A stretch of 64,000 nt of DNA from UBA2882 sp964619485 (GTDB lineage Bacteria > Bacillota > Clostridia > Lachnospirales > Lachnospiraceae). Under the pieces are notes generated by a model, which was not told where the DNA came from, ran no database searches, and saw only the letters and a list, made by a program, of their open reading frames with translations. Positions 1 to 7,986 of the stretch are shown here, one piece after another. Within the stretch, counting starts at the first letter, position 1. Each line of letters opens with the position of its first letter. The translations under genes were made by a program, and so were the position numbers. The stretch covers positions 1-64,000 of the forward strand of contig CAZUCI010000001.1 in assembly GCA_964619485.1 (NCBI GenBank). Direction: 5' to 3'.

Positions 1-2
1 AG

Positions 3-56
3 AAAAAGATTGACCATGCAACTAATATCACCGGAGAGATAGCTGCATATGCTTAG
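3..56 (+). CDS. 3' end of an unidentified gene
   Basis: An open frame enters from the left edge and stops at TAG 54-56, encoding the tail KKIDHATNITGEIAAYA. The tail is too short to assign a family. It is on the same strand as the downstream sugar-binding gene, so it may belong to the same sugar-related cluster. The call rests only on an uninterrupted frame of plausible composition. Confidence 0.3.
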   Translation, partial: KKIDHATNITGEIAAYA

Positions 57-132
57 CAGATATTTAAAGAAAACTATAACTGGAGCAATTTTTATTGTAA
101 AAGATGAATTGCCAAATTAATCAGCAAACAGG

Positions 133-168
133 GCTACAAATAAAGCTACGAATAAAGCTAAGAATAAA
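133..168. repeat. 12-nt tandem repeat, three copies, upstream of the binding-protein gene
   Basis: Three near-identical 12-mers of the form GCTAMRAATAAA follow one another with no spacer. They end about 45 nt before the start codon at 212. This is one of many short tandem arrays found just upstream of genes in this window. Confidence 0.6.
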
Positions 169-211
169 GATCATTCAGTTTGAGTGACACAGGAAAAAGG
201 AGAAGGAATAT

Positions 212-850
212 ATGAAAAAGAGAATTATGAGTGTATTATTAGCAGCTGTTTTAGTAATGTCATTATGTGCATGTGGTGCGGTTTCCACTGAAAGTACCCT
301 GGATTCCAATGCATCAAAGGATGCAGGAGAAGCTACAGAAGAAGCAGCAGGAGGAGACGCAGTTGATGAAGCTGCAGGTGGTTCTTCTTCAGAGGACATT
401 ACAATTGGACTCAGCTTATGGGGATTTGATAACCAGTATTTTGTAAATGTAAGAGATGGCGCACAGAAAAGAGCAGATGAAATTGGAGCAGAGCTTGTTG
501 TTGCAGACCCTAATCAGGACGTTTCACAGCAGGTAAGTGACGTTGAAAACTTCATCACAATGGGCGTAGATGCCATTATTTTATCCGCTATCAATGCAAA
601 TGATTTCCAGGGAGATGTAGGTACACTCAGAATGGTTGGCATTATTAAATCATTCTGTCAGTTAGGCGGCTGTATTGCAACAATTACAACATGCGATATT
701 GAAGAATTGGAGGATGCTAAGATTCATCCGGAGGCACATAGAAATCTGATGGTTAGAATGGGTGGTCTTTCCGCATACTTTATAGCAATGTCTCCGGCAC
801 AGCAGGAAAACATTATTCAGAGATTTTCAAAGGGTGTTGTAATGAAATAG
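212..850 (+). CDS. Chimera: sugar-binding lipoprotein N-terminus fused to glycyl radical enzyme C-terminus
   Basis: Residues 1-21 are a lipoprotein signal peptide with lipobox LCAC. Residues about 60-135 match the first lobe of a ribose/galactose-type periplasmic binding protein, including DPNQDVSQQ and VDAIILSAINAND. At about residue 135 the sequence changes without a frame break to the C-terminus of a glycyl radical enzyme: VGIIKSFCQLGGC, an HPE/NLMVR stretch, and RMGGLSAYF, where the second G of RMGG fits the radical glycine. A normal binding protein is about 330-370 residues and a radical enzyme about 800, so both genes have lost most of their length. The RBS is GGAGAAGG. The next gene is the activating enzyme for such a radical enzyme. 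A deletion or misassembly that removed the rest of the transporter and the enzyme body is the likely origin. An exported glycyl-radical tail should not be functional. Confidence 0.8.
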   Translation: MKKRIMSVLLAAVLVMSLCACGAVSTESTLDSNASKDAGEATEEAAGGDAVDEAAGGSSSEDITIGLSLWGFDNQYFVNVRDGAQKRADEIGAELVVADPNQDVSQQVSDVENFITMGVDAIILSAINANDFQGDVGTLRMVGIIKSFCQLGGCIATITTCDIEELEDAKIHPEAHRNLMVRMGGLSAYFIAMSPAQQENIIQRFSKGVVMK

Positions 851-873
851 GCTCACAATAAATGGAGAAAAAA

Positions 874-1779
874 ATGAGTACATATATTTCAAATATACAA
901 AAGTTCTGTGTTGATGATGGACCAGGTATACGGACAGTCGTGTTTTTTATGGGATGTCCACTTCGGTGTAAATGGTGTCAGAATCCGGAGAATTTTGAAC
1001 AATCGTCAAGATTAATGGTTGATTCTTCAAAGTGCAGCTCTTGCGGGGCATGTCTGATCTGCCCCAATGGAGCAAACAAACTGATAGATGGAAAAATGGT
1101 TTTTGACAGAGAAAAATGTGACAGTTGTGGAAAATGCATTGATGTCTGCCGTAATAATGTAAGAGAAATTGCCGGAAAAATCATGACGGAGGATGAAGTA
1201 TATGCAGAGGTCGTGAAGGATAAAGTGTTTTTTGATAACACAAATGGCGGGATTACATTAAGCGGAGGAGAGTGTACAACTCAACCGGATTTTGCAGTTT
1301 CTCTGCTGAAAAGATTCCAGAATGAAAAGGTTCACACCGCGATTGAAACATCTGGATTTTGTTCAAACAGCACAATTCTTCGGTTTGCGGAATGTGTCGA
1401 TTTATTTCTCTATGATATAAAAGCTGTTTCATCGGATATCCATTTAAAATGGACGGGTATCAGCAATGATATTATAAAAGAAAATCTGGAATGTCTGGTG
1501 AGACTGGATAAGAAAATAATTATCCGTATTCCGCTGATTCCAGGAGTGAATACAGGAAAGGAACTGGAAAAAATAGCTCAATACCTGTTGCAGCTTGAAA
1601 AAATTAAAGAAATTCATATTCTTCCGTTTCATCAGCTGGGATCCTCTAAATATGCGCTTTCCGGGGTTGATTATGAATTGGATAAAATGGAAGAATGTAG
1701 TATAATAGATGCAGAAACGGCAAAGACGGAATTGGAAAAATATGGATTCAAGGTCAATGTCGGTGGATGGGATTCTTAA
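874..1779 (+). CDS. Glycyl radical enzyme activating enzyme (radical SAM, PflA-like)
   Basis: This enzyme would cleave S-adenosylmethionine to make the glycyl radical on a partner enzyme. The radical SAM cluster motif CPLRCKWC (CxxxCxxC) follows DGPGIRT near the N-terminus. An inserted two-cluster ferredoxin domain follows, with CSSCGACLIC and CDSCGKCIDVC. The SAM-binding glycine motif is SGGE. The 301-residue length fits the family branch with the ferredoxin insert. ATG 874 is preferred over ATG 862 because GGAG (864-867) lies 6 nt before it and nothing suitable lies before 862. It follows the chimeric gene by 23 nt, and that gene still carries the glycyl-radical tail. This suggests that a complete radical enzyme once stood immediately upstream. 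The substrate class cannot be read from the activase alone. Confidence 0.88.
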   Translation: MSTYISNIQKFCVDDGPGIRTVVFFMGCPLRCKWCQNPENFEQSSRLMVDSSKCSSCGACLICPNGANKLIDGKMVFDREKCDSCGKCIDVCRNNVREIAGKIMTEDEVYAEVVKDKVFFDNTNGGITLSGGECTTQPDFAVSLLKRFQNEKVHTAIETSGFCSNSTILRFAECVDLFLYDIKAVSSDIHLKWTGISNDIIKENLECLVRLDKKIIIRIPLIPGVNTGKELEKIAQYLLQLEKIKEIHILPFHQLGSSKYALSGVDYELDKMEECSIIDAETAKTELEKYGFKVNVGGWDS

Positions 1780-1812
1780 GAGTACATCTTAAGAAATAAT
1801 GGGGGACAGACA

Positions 1813-3015
1813 ATGCAGAAGAATACAAATTTGGTAAAAATTGCAAATCAGGCTTTGGTTATCGATGCCATTAGAAATTATCAGCCAATTAAAGTCGAGG
1901 GAATTACAAGATTAACGAAATTAAGCAGACAGACAGTTTTGACGATTATGAAGGATTTGCAGGAAAACAATATTATTGAAAAAGCGGGATATGAGCATCA
2001 AACCGTGGGGCGGCAGGCTGCCCTATATACACTGGGGTCAAAAAATTATTTTGCCATTGGTCTTGATGTAGATGTACGACCTATATATCTTGCTATTTCA
2101 AAATTAGATGGAACGCCAATTTGTACAAAAGTATGGGAGGTATCACCCGAATCCTCTGCAAAGGATATCTTAGATTCCATTATTATCCATATTAAAAATG
2201 TGTTGAAGGAAGCTAAAATTTCTTCAGATAAAATAGTAGGACTGGGCCTGGGCCTTCCTGCAGTAGTAGATATAAATAGAAATTCAGCAGAAAAAATAAG
2301 TAGAATTCGTGATTGGAATAATATAGATGTTGCAGATGTTCTGGAAAAAGAATTTTCATTCCCGGTCTATATCAGGAATGATAGTCATTTATTATCAAAT
2401 CTGGAAATTTCACCGGAAAATCAGGAATTTATATATTTCTTACACCGATCAGGAATCGGTATGGCAGCAGTTATTAATGGAGAGGTCTATGAAGGACATT
2501 TCGGAAATGCAGGATATATAGGACATACAAAAGTGGCTTCCAATGGAGAAAAGTGCGATTGCGGAGCAGAGGATTGTCTGGAATTATTTTGTTCAAAGAG
2601 AAGAATTGAAAAAAATTACCAAAAGGCAGTTGGAGAAAAATATACTTATGACCAGATAGTGAAGTTTGCTAATGAGGGTGATGAGGAAGCCGTTAAAATA
2701 TTTGAGAATGCAGGGCATTATTTTGGAATTGGAATTGCCAATGCGGTTAAAACATTTGATATTCCTTCTATTATTATAGGTGATCTCAGGTGCACAGAGG
2801 AACATGTATTTTTCAAAAGCATTGTGAAAAGTGTAGAAGAAAACCTGAACAATTTTAGAATATCGGATATCGATATAAAGCTGGCAAGCTATCCCAGTGA
2901 AATGAATGGCCTTGGCGGATGCCAATATGTCTTAAACAGATTTTTTGTTGAACCGAAGCTCCAGACCAATCTAAGCAACTTAGAAGGGAGCAATAAGGAT
3001 GGGCAAACAATATAA
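1813..3015 (+). CDS. ROK-family transcriptional regulator (NagC/XylR type)
   Basis: An N-terminal winged helix-turn-helix (residues about 10-75, with ITRLTKLSRQTVLTIMKDL) precedes a ROK sugar-kinase-like domain. The zinc-binding motif CDCGAEDCLE lies near residue 240. Its length of 400 is typical for ROK repressors. The ATP-binding loop is degenerate (IGLDVDVRPIY), as is common in regulators. The gene overlaps the following ROK kinase by 17 nt, so the two are translationally linked. A sugar or sugar phosphate made or used by the adjacent cluster is the likely ligand. The start has GGGGGACAG upstream. Confidence 0.88.
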   Translation: MQKNTNLVKIANQALVIDAIRNYQPIKVEGITRLTKLSRQTVLTIMKDLQENNIIEKAGYEHQTVGRQAALYTLGSKNYFAIGLDVDVRPIYLAISKLDGTPICTKVWEVSPESSAKDILDSIIIHIKNVLKEAKISSDKIVGLGLGLPAVVDINRNSAEKISRIRDWNNIDVADVLEKEFSFPVYIRNDSHLLSNLEISPENQEFIYFLHRSGIGMAAVINGEVYEGHFGNAGYIGHTKVASNGEKCDCGAEDCLELFCSKRRIEKNYQKAVGEKYTYDQIVKFANEGDEEAVKIFENAGHYFGIGIANAVKTFDIPSIIIGDLRCTEEHVFFKSIVKSVEENLNNFRISDIDIKLASYPSEMNGLGGCQYVLNRFFVEPKLQTNLSNLEGSNKDGQTI

Positions 3016-3937
3016 TATAGGTATCGATATTGGTGGTACAAAGGTTAATATGGGAATTGTATCAGAAGATGGACAGATTTTGGATCATGTTATTATTCCC
3101 ACACGAAAAGAAGAGATACTGGATTTTGTAAAAAGAATCATGTCTTCGTTACATGAGCTTTTAGATAAAAATAACGAAAAAATTGAAGATGTAAATTTTG
3201 TAGGAATTGGAGTACCCGGTACGGTAAATCCGGAAAAAGGAATTGTAGAATATTGTCCGAACCTTAATTGGGAAGATGTGACATTAAAAGACTATTTTCA
3301 GCCCTTTTTCCCTGGTACAAGAGTAGAAGTCATACAGGACTCCTGGGCAGCAGCAGTAGCGGAACATGAATTTGGTGCCGGAAAGGACTGCAGTAATATC
3401 GCATGTGTTACCATTGGAACAGGAATTGGATGTGGAGTAATCATAAATGATAAGATATTTAGTGGTGGTCTTCACAGCGCCGGTGAAGTGGGGCATTCCA
3501 TTGTACAGCCAAATGGGCTGCAATGTAATTGCGGTCGAAAAGGCTGTCTGGAGCGTTATTCATCCGGAACAGGGATTTTTGAAATGGCATATGACAAATT
3601 TCCGGAGATGTTTGAAGGAAGAGAAAAGAAAGCGGAAACTGTATTTGAACTTGCATATGAAAAGTATCAGCCGGCACTTGATTTGATTGATTATAGTGTA
3701 AGAATGCTGGCACTTGGACTTTCAAATCTGGTCACAATTCTTTCCATAGAGAAAATATTGATATCAGGTGGTATTTGTCAACATCATGAATTGGTAGTAG
3801 AGCCTTTACAAAAGTATATAAATGAGTACGGGTACTATGCCTGGGTTAGACAAAACAAATTAAAAGTGGAATGTGCCATGGTAAAAGAGAATGCACCCAT
3901 GCTTGGAGCAGCTGTTTTATTCAAAGCACTGAATTAG
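2999..3937 (+). CDS. ROK-family sugar kinase (glucokinase-like)
   Basis: This is a cytoplasmic kinase that phosphorylates a hexose or related sugar with ATP. It has the ATP-binding signature GIDIGGTKVNMGIV at the N-terminus, a catalytic-region Asp in VIQDSWAAAVAE, the phosphate loop IGTGIGCG, the ROK signature around GEVGHS, and the zinc motif CNCGRKGCLERY. The length of 312 is normal. There is no DNA-binding domain, unlike the overlapping upstream gene. The sugar specificity is not readable from sequence. It closes the putative sugar operon, and a strong hairpin lies about 130 nt downstream. Confidence 0.87.
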   Translation: MGKQYNIGIDIGGTKVNMGIVSEDGQILDHVIIPTRKEEILDFVKRIMSSLHELLDKNNEKIEDVNFVGIGVPGTVNPEKGIVEYCPNLNWEDVTLKDYFQPFFPGTRVEVIQDSWAAAVAEHEFGAGKDCSNIACVTIGTGIGCGVIINDKIFSGGLHSAGEVGHSIVQPNGLQCNCGRKGCLERYSSGTGIFEMAYDKFPEMFEGREKKAETVFELAYEKYQPALDLIDYSVRMLALGLSNLVTILSIEKILISGGICQHHELVVEPLQKYINEYGYYAWVRQNKLKVECAMVKENAPMLGAAVLFKALN

Positions 3938-3948
3938 ATGGAATATAT

Positions 3949-4005
3949 GAATGAGATCAATTAGATGAATGAAATCAATTAGATGAATTGTATCCAATTA
4001 TATGA
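3949..4005. repeat. 18-nt tandem repeat after the ROK kinase
   Basis: Three to four imperfect copies of ATGAATGAAATCAATTAG start just after the kinase stop codon. Later copies are degenerate. Confidence 0.6.
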
Positions 4006-4064
4006 ATGACATGAATAAGAAAAGTTATATGAACAGTATGAATGAGAAATGAAATTGGGTAGAT

Positions 4065-4108
4065 TTTAAGTGGGATAGGGGCACCAGGAACCTCTATCCC
4101 ACTTAAAA
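4065..4108. terminator. Perfect 15-bp hairpin with A/T flanks, probable bidirectional terminator
   Basis: TTTTAAGTGGGATAG (4065-4079) is exactly complementary to 4094-4108. The arms end in T4/A4, so the hairpin could terminate transcription on either strand. It is the first strong hairpin after the sugar operon. Confidence 0.65.
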
Positions 4109-4118
4109 ATTGTTAGAG

Positions 4119-4368
4119 TTTTCGATATAGCAGAAAACTTTTCCTATATCGAAAAATTTCTTGGTGCAAAACTGCTCTTTGGGTTTACATAATGCAAAAC
4201 CTTCGATATACAAAAATAAAAACTCTATATCGAAACTTTTTCCGCGATTTTCCTCGATATAGGAAAAATAAATGTGTATATCGAAAAATGGTTAACATAA
4301 TTAACTTATGTCAACTAATTCCTGCGATTTTTTTTCGATATAGCATTTTTTGATTCCTATATCGAAAA
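4119..4368. repeat. Array of four inverted repeats with CGATATA/TATATCG arms
   Basis: The four units lie at 4119-4155, 4202-4234, 4254-4284 and 4332-4368. Each has a left arm of the form TTTTCGATATAG and the matching right arm CTATATCGAAAA, with unrelated A/T-rich loops of about 13-17 nt. The outer two units have perfect 12-bp arms; the inner two keep 8-9 bp. GCGATTTT precedes units 3 and 4. Arms are conserved while loops are not, which implies selection or spread of the arm sequence. Confidence 0.8.
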
Positions 4369-4586
4369 CTGCATGAAAATTGACAATGCGCCCCGCCAAA
4401 CCGCTATAATCATTTCTCTCTATAGCATAATTTCAATGAATCACTTCTCTGCCCTGCCAAATTGCTGCAAATCACTTCATTTCCCACCAGAATTTCAATG
4501 AATCCTTTCTTTAACTGCCAAAAATCAGGTAATCAATGCTCCTCTTATCAATGGTAAGCATACAAAAAAGGCGTTATGTAAACTAG

Positions 4587-4769
4587 TTGGACGCTGGAGG
4601 AGAATAATCTCCTCTGACAGAAAAAATATTATCATTTATTGGACGCCAGCAGCATGAAATGCCTCCTGACACCCAGAAATGATTAATAATCTCTCAGTTT
4701 TCAATTATGTAAACTACTTATGTTACCCATTTTGGACGTACATCAGACATGGCAATCCTGACGTCCAAA
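4587..4769. repeat. Three TTGGACG-led segments, the last an inverted repeat
   Basis: TTGGACG occurs at 4587, 4639 and 4732. The last belongs to an inverted repeat TTTGGACGT (4731-4739)/ACGTCCAAA (4761-4769). TTATGTAAACTA is also repeated near 4574 and 4705. The family is weaker and more degenerate than the CGATATA array. Confidence 0.45.
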
Positions 4770-4894
4770 GCGAATGATATCAAAGCAAATGAATCAAAGC
4801 GGATGATATTAAAGCGGATGAATCCAAGCGAATGATATCAAAGCGAATGAATCAAAGCAAATGAATCAAAGCGAATGAATCAAAGCAAATGAAA
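4766..4894. repeat. 14/15-nt tandem array, nine copies
   Basis: Nine consecutive units alternate between CAAAGCGAATGAAT and CAAAGCGAATGATAT, with few substitutions. The regular alternation of unit length suggests that a two-unit (29-nt) block was also duplicated. Confidence 0.75.
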
Positions 4895-5085
4895 CAGGTC
4901 AATTGCTTGGATTAGCGTTGAAGCAACGAGAGAAATGTTCCAGTCAGGATATTGAAAGCGCACATCAGTTAAATTGTACGCAAAAAGTGGAAAAATCGCG
5001 GAATTAACAGTAATATATATTTTGCGGCAGATATTTATTGAAAACTTATCGCGATTCAAGTATGATAAAAATATCAATATAGTTG

Positions 5086-5204
5086 CAAAGCAAAACACAA
5101 AGCACAGCAGAAACACAAAGCACAATAGAAACAAAAAGCAAAGCACAATAGAAACAAAAAGCAAAGCACAACAGAAGCACAAAACACAAAGCACAGCAGA
5201 AAAC
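5086..5204. repeat. A-rich tandem array directly upstream of the AIM24 gene
   Basis: Imperfect repeats of AACAAAAAGCAAAGCACAAT-like units run to within about 15 nt of the start codon at 5220. The frame through it is open but gives a low-complexity Lys/Gln/Thr peptide and is not considered coding. Confidence 0.6.
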
Positions 5205-5219
5205 ACGAGGGGTATAAAT

Positions 5220-6083
5220 ATGAGTGTAACAATCAAGAAAGAAGAAGGAAATAACAGGGTACTGGTAGCTGAGCGTGATGGAGTAAAGGTATATGAATAC
5301 ATAAAGGATTTATCCACCAGCCCCATGAATGCAATCTATGCTTATTATGCATCAGAGATGAATGTGAGAAAGAGACAGGCGTGGCTTGAACTCAATGGTA
5401 CAGGATTTCGTATACAGGCAGGCGCAATGCAGATGATGATGGGAAACATTGAGGTGAAGACAGATGTCAAGGGGGTTGGAGACTTTCTGGGTAAGCTTGT
5501 AAAAAGTGCTGTAACCAATGAGACGGCAGTAAAACCTCTTTATTCGGGAAATGGAACCATTATTTTGGAGCCGACTTACAAACATCTTCTTTTAATGGAT
5601 CCGGCCGGCTGGGCAGGTGGTCTTGTGGTAGAGGATGGAATGTATCTTGCCAGTGCAGACTCCATCAATGTGGAGATGCAGGCGCGCAGTAACCTTTCCT
5701 CTGCAGTGCTTGGTGGTGAAGGATTGTTTAATACGAAGCTGACCGGAAGCGGTGTTGCTGTTCTGGAGTCTTCCTGTCCGTTGGATGAGCTTATGGAAAT
5801 CACGCTTGATAATGATGTTTGTAAAATTGATGGTCCTTATGCAGTTTGCTGGTCGGGAAATCTTCAGTTTACAGTAGAGCGTACAACAAAGACATTGATT
5901 GGCAGTGCTGCAAGTGGTGAAGGTCTTGTAAATGTATTCCGTGGAACAGGAAAGATTCTTGTGGCTCCGGTAGATGACCTTGGAGAGGAAAAGGCAGTTG
6001 CAAATATGACATCGACAAATGCCAATAGTTCAGCAGCCAAAGCAATGAATGCTCTTGGAAAAATTGGCGATTTTATTAATTGA
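5220..6083 (+). CDS. AIM24 family protein
   Basis: This 287-residue protein matches the AIM24 (TIGR00266-like) family of beta-barrel proteins. In bacteria these have no firmly established function. Recognisable parts are VKVYEY near the N-terminus, GTGFRIQAGAM, the repeated beta-hairpins GNGTIILEP and GSGVAVLESSCP, and FRGTGKILVAPVD near the C-terminus. The frame is open upstream to 4974, but ATG 5220 is chosen because it has the RBS GAGGGG and because the upstream part is a tandem repeat. No signal peptide is seen. The gene is followed after 15 nt by a small membrane protein on the same strand, probably co-transcribed. Confidence 0.85.
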   Translation: MSVTIKKEEGNNRVLVAERDGVKVYEYIKDLSTSPMNAIYAYYASEMNVRKRQAWLELNGTGFRIQAGAMQMMMGNIEVKTDVKGVGDFLGKLVKSAVTNETAVKPLYSGNGTIILEPTYKHLLLMDPAGWAGGLVVEDGMYLASADSINVEMQARSNLSSAVLGGEGLFNTKLTGSGVAVLESSCPLDELMEITLDNDVCKIDGPYAVCWSGNLQFTVERTTKTLIGSAASGEGLVNVFRGTGKILVAPVDDLGEEKAVANMTSTNANSSAAKAMNALGKIGDFIN

Positions 6084-6098
6084 TAAAGTAAAAACATT

Positions 6099-6557
6099 AT
6101 GGTAAAGAAAAATCTAAGCGATAAGACGATAACCTTTGGAACATTTGTTTTATATGCAGTTATGGGATTGGCAGCACTGGTGCTGTGTAGTCTGTTTTTT
6201 AAAAGTGCCCTGCCTGAGTACAGGACAAAGCAATACTATGATGCCACGATTACGGACATATATTATACAGACAGCGAGGGTATGGTAAGTGAGGAGTACA
6301 TCGAGTTCTGGGAGCAGCATGTGATGGTCAGTTATCAGGACGGAGATGAACTTAAAACAGAACGGCTGTATCATCAGAATGAGAATTGGGAAATAGGAGA
6401 GTCAATCCAGGTATATTGGGACAATGGCCAATTAAAGGACAAGGCTGTGATATGGGAAAAGCCTATGCTGGCACTTTATGTGGGAATTTTATTTGTGCTG
6501 GCAGGTTTTTCTTATCTGAAGGACTGGATTCGGAAAAGAAGGGAGACAGAGCCGTGA
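6099..6557 (+). CDS. DUF3592-like small membrane protein
   Basis: This 152-residue protein has one transmembrane helix at about 14-36, a soluble domain at about 40-120 (YYDATITDIYYTD, VMVSYQDGDEL, WEIGESIQVYWDNG), and a second helix at about 124-141. The arrangement of an extracytoplasmic domain between two helices, with a strand pattern ending in a yWDn-type motif, fits DUF3592. The function is unknown. It sits 15 nt after the AIM24 gene. Confidence 0.65.
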   Translation: MVKKNLSDKTITFGTFVLYAVMGLAALVLCSLFFKSALPEYRTKQYYDATITDIYYTDSEGMVSEEYIEFWEQHVMVSYQDGDELKTERLYHQNENWEIGESIQVYWDNGQLKDKAVIWEKPMLALYVGILFVLAGFSYLKDWIRKRRETEP

Positions 6558-6597
6558 GCGGACTGTGTCTCTTCATGCGATAAAATTCATTAACTGA

Positions 6598-6741
6598 CTG
6601 ATATCAAATCTGAAAAAGGATAATGCGCCCTATTGTGTCATTAAAGACCATGATGGAGCAGTGACATTACTGGATGATTTGGATGACAATGCCAGTACCA
6701 TCACTGTCAAAACAGGAGACATTTCATGGAACATAACATAA
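6598..6741 (+). pseudogene. Vestigial coding fragment upstream of the diguanylate cyclase
   Basis: The frame from 6598 to TAA 6739-6741 encodes a protein-like tail (for example KDNAPYCVIKDHDGAVTLLD and STITVKTGDISWNIT). It has no ATG and no RBS, and it overlaps the next gene by 16 nt. It looks like the 3' remnant of a lost gene. No family is recognised. Confidence 0.3.
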
Positions 6742-7769
6742 GAGAAAGACAGAAAAATGAGATAGAAAAGAAATTATACAGGATATTTTCAATGACCGGA
6801 GGAATTGCTAACAGCATTGGTTTTATTGCGAGTGCAATTTTGTTTGGAATGACAATTGGAACACTTGTCTGCGGTATCTGTGCACTGCTGTTGTTGTTCA
6901 TGGCATTTGTAGGAAACAAAGATGGAGGAAGAAAGCGGGCAGAAGCAGTCATTCTGCTTCTGCTAAACTTTCTGGAATTTCCCTTTTTATATTATGCTTA
7001 CGGAAAGGGTACAATGCCTTATATGGTACTTGGCATTGTCGGTACAGCAGTCTTTATGAGTGGACATGTGAGAAAGGCAATGCTGGCAGCAGAAATACTG
7101 TTTGATGCCACGGTTATCCTTCTGACATATGTTTATCCCAGTACAATTGAAAAAATCACAGAGCAGAACTCTATTGGTTCGACTGTTTGTTCCTTTGTAA
7201 TTGTAGCTGTCAGCGTAGGGGCTATGCTGACCCTGCTGCTGAAGCAGTACGACAGGCAGCAGGCGGAATTATATGATATGGGAAATTCACTTGAAAATAT
7301 GGCAAAGCAGGACCCATTAACCGGGCTGTATAACAGACGTTATTTAACAAACTATATCGAAGAAAAATTAAAAAATCAGAAACAGTCTTTCTTTATTGTT
7401 CTGATTGATATCGATGATTTCAAAGAGGTAAACGATACCTGCGGACATGTTTATGGGGAACAGGTTCTACAGAGGCTTGGAGAGATACTGAAATGGAATA
7501 TATCGGGAAAGGGAATTGCGGCAAGATATGGCGGAGAGGAATTTATGCTTGTGTTTTCGGATTCCGACAGAGAGGGTCTTACTGAAGTAATGGAACAGAC
7601 AGCAGTAGAATTGAAGAAATTTTCAATGGAAACCAGGCAGATTGAAATTACCTTCAGCGGTGGAGTGGAGGAGGTTAAAAGTATGGACCGGATTACACCT
7701 ATGTTCAATGCAGCAGACGAAAGGCTGTATCAGGCGAAGAAAGAGGGCAAAAACCGGATTGTTTTTTAA
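6726..7769 (+). CDS. Membrane diguanylate cyclase (GGEEF)
   Basis: This protein makes cyclic di-GMP from two GTP. The N-terminal half (about residues 20-185) is a bundle of about six hydrophobic helices with no recognised sensor family. A short linker leads to a GGDEF domain from about residue 197 (DPLTGLYNRRYL). The active-site loop is ARYGGEEF near residue 270. No RxxD inhibitory site precedes it, so product feedback may be absent. A tail with ADERLYQAKKEGKNR is typical of active cyclases. The RBS CAGGAGA lies 7-8 nt before ATG 6726. The gene stands alone, and a promoter for the next operon follows its stop codon. Confidence 0.88.
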   Translation: MEHNIRERQKNEIEKKLYRIFSMTGGIANSIGFIASAILFGMTIGTLVCGICALLLLFMAFVGNKDGGRKRAEAVILLLLNFLEFPFLYYAYGKGTMPYMVLGIVGTAVFMSGHVRKAMLAAEILFDATVILLTYVYPSTIEKITEQNSIGSTVCSFVIVAVSVGAMLTLLLKQYDRQQAELYDMGNSLENMAKQDPLTGLYNRRYLTNYIEEKLKNQKQSFFIVLIDIDDFKEVNDTCGHVYGEQVLQRLGEILKWNISGKGIAARYGGEEFMLVFSDSDREGLTEVMEQTAVELKKFSMETRQIEITFSGGVEEVKSMDRITPMFNAADERLYQAKKEGKNRIVF

Positions 7770-7791
7770 CTGTCAGTAAAGTGAAAACAGG

Positions 7792-7820
7792 TTGACAATA
7801 TCAAAATGATTGTGTAAAAT
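7792..7820 (+). promoter_or_regulatory. Sigma-A type promoter for the flavoprotein/OhrR operon
   Basis: A perfect -35 TTGACA (7792-7797) is followed by a 17-nt spacer and the -10 TAAAAT (7815-7820). It lies about 170 nt before the flavoprotein start codon. Confidence 0.7.
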
Positions 7821-7830
7821 TTATTACATA

Positions 7831-7848
7831 AAAATTGTACACAATTTT
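7831..7848. promoter_or_regulatory. Candidate MarR/OhrR operator palindrome
   Basis: AAAATTGTACACAATTTT is a perfect 18-nt palindrome placed about 10 nt past the -10 box, where a bound repressor would block transcription. The core resembles the AATTGT/ACAATT half-sites known for OhrR-type repressors. The OhrR-like gene is the second gene of this operon, so autoregulation is the simple inference. Confidence 0.5.
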
Positions 7849-7986
7849 TTGTTGCATATAATATGCCATCCGCGGAGCGTGAGGAAATTGCAGGTAACGA
7901 AGCATGGAATTATAAATGCATGGAAGTATAAGTAAATGGAATTATAAGTGCATGGAGTAATCAGAGAAAGAAACAGGAGATTAAAA

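Larger units (their letters stand above)
3938..5219. other. Gene-free, repeat-filled region of about 1.3 kb
   Basis: No credible coding sequence is present. In order it holds an 18-nt tandem repeat, a strong terminator-like hairpin, four inverted repeats with a CGATATA core, a short direct repeat AATTTCAATGAATC (near 4431 and 4491), three TTGGACG-containing segments, a 14-15 nt tandem array, and an AC/AG-rich tandem array running up to the next RBS. Frames that cross the last array are not coding. Confidence 0.75.

Noticed and set aside
4119..4368. CGATATA repeats as a CRISPR array
   Set aside because: The conserved parts are inverted arms of 8-12 nt with irregular spacing, not direct repeats with uniform spacers.
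4974..5219. N-terminal extension of the AIM24 protein
   Set aside because: It is a low-complexity tandem repeat; a good RBS and ATG are present at 5220.
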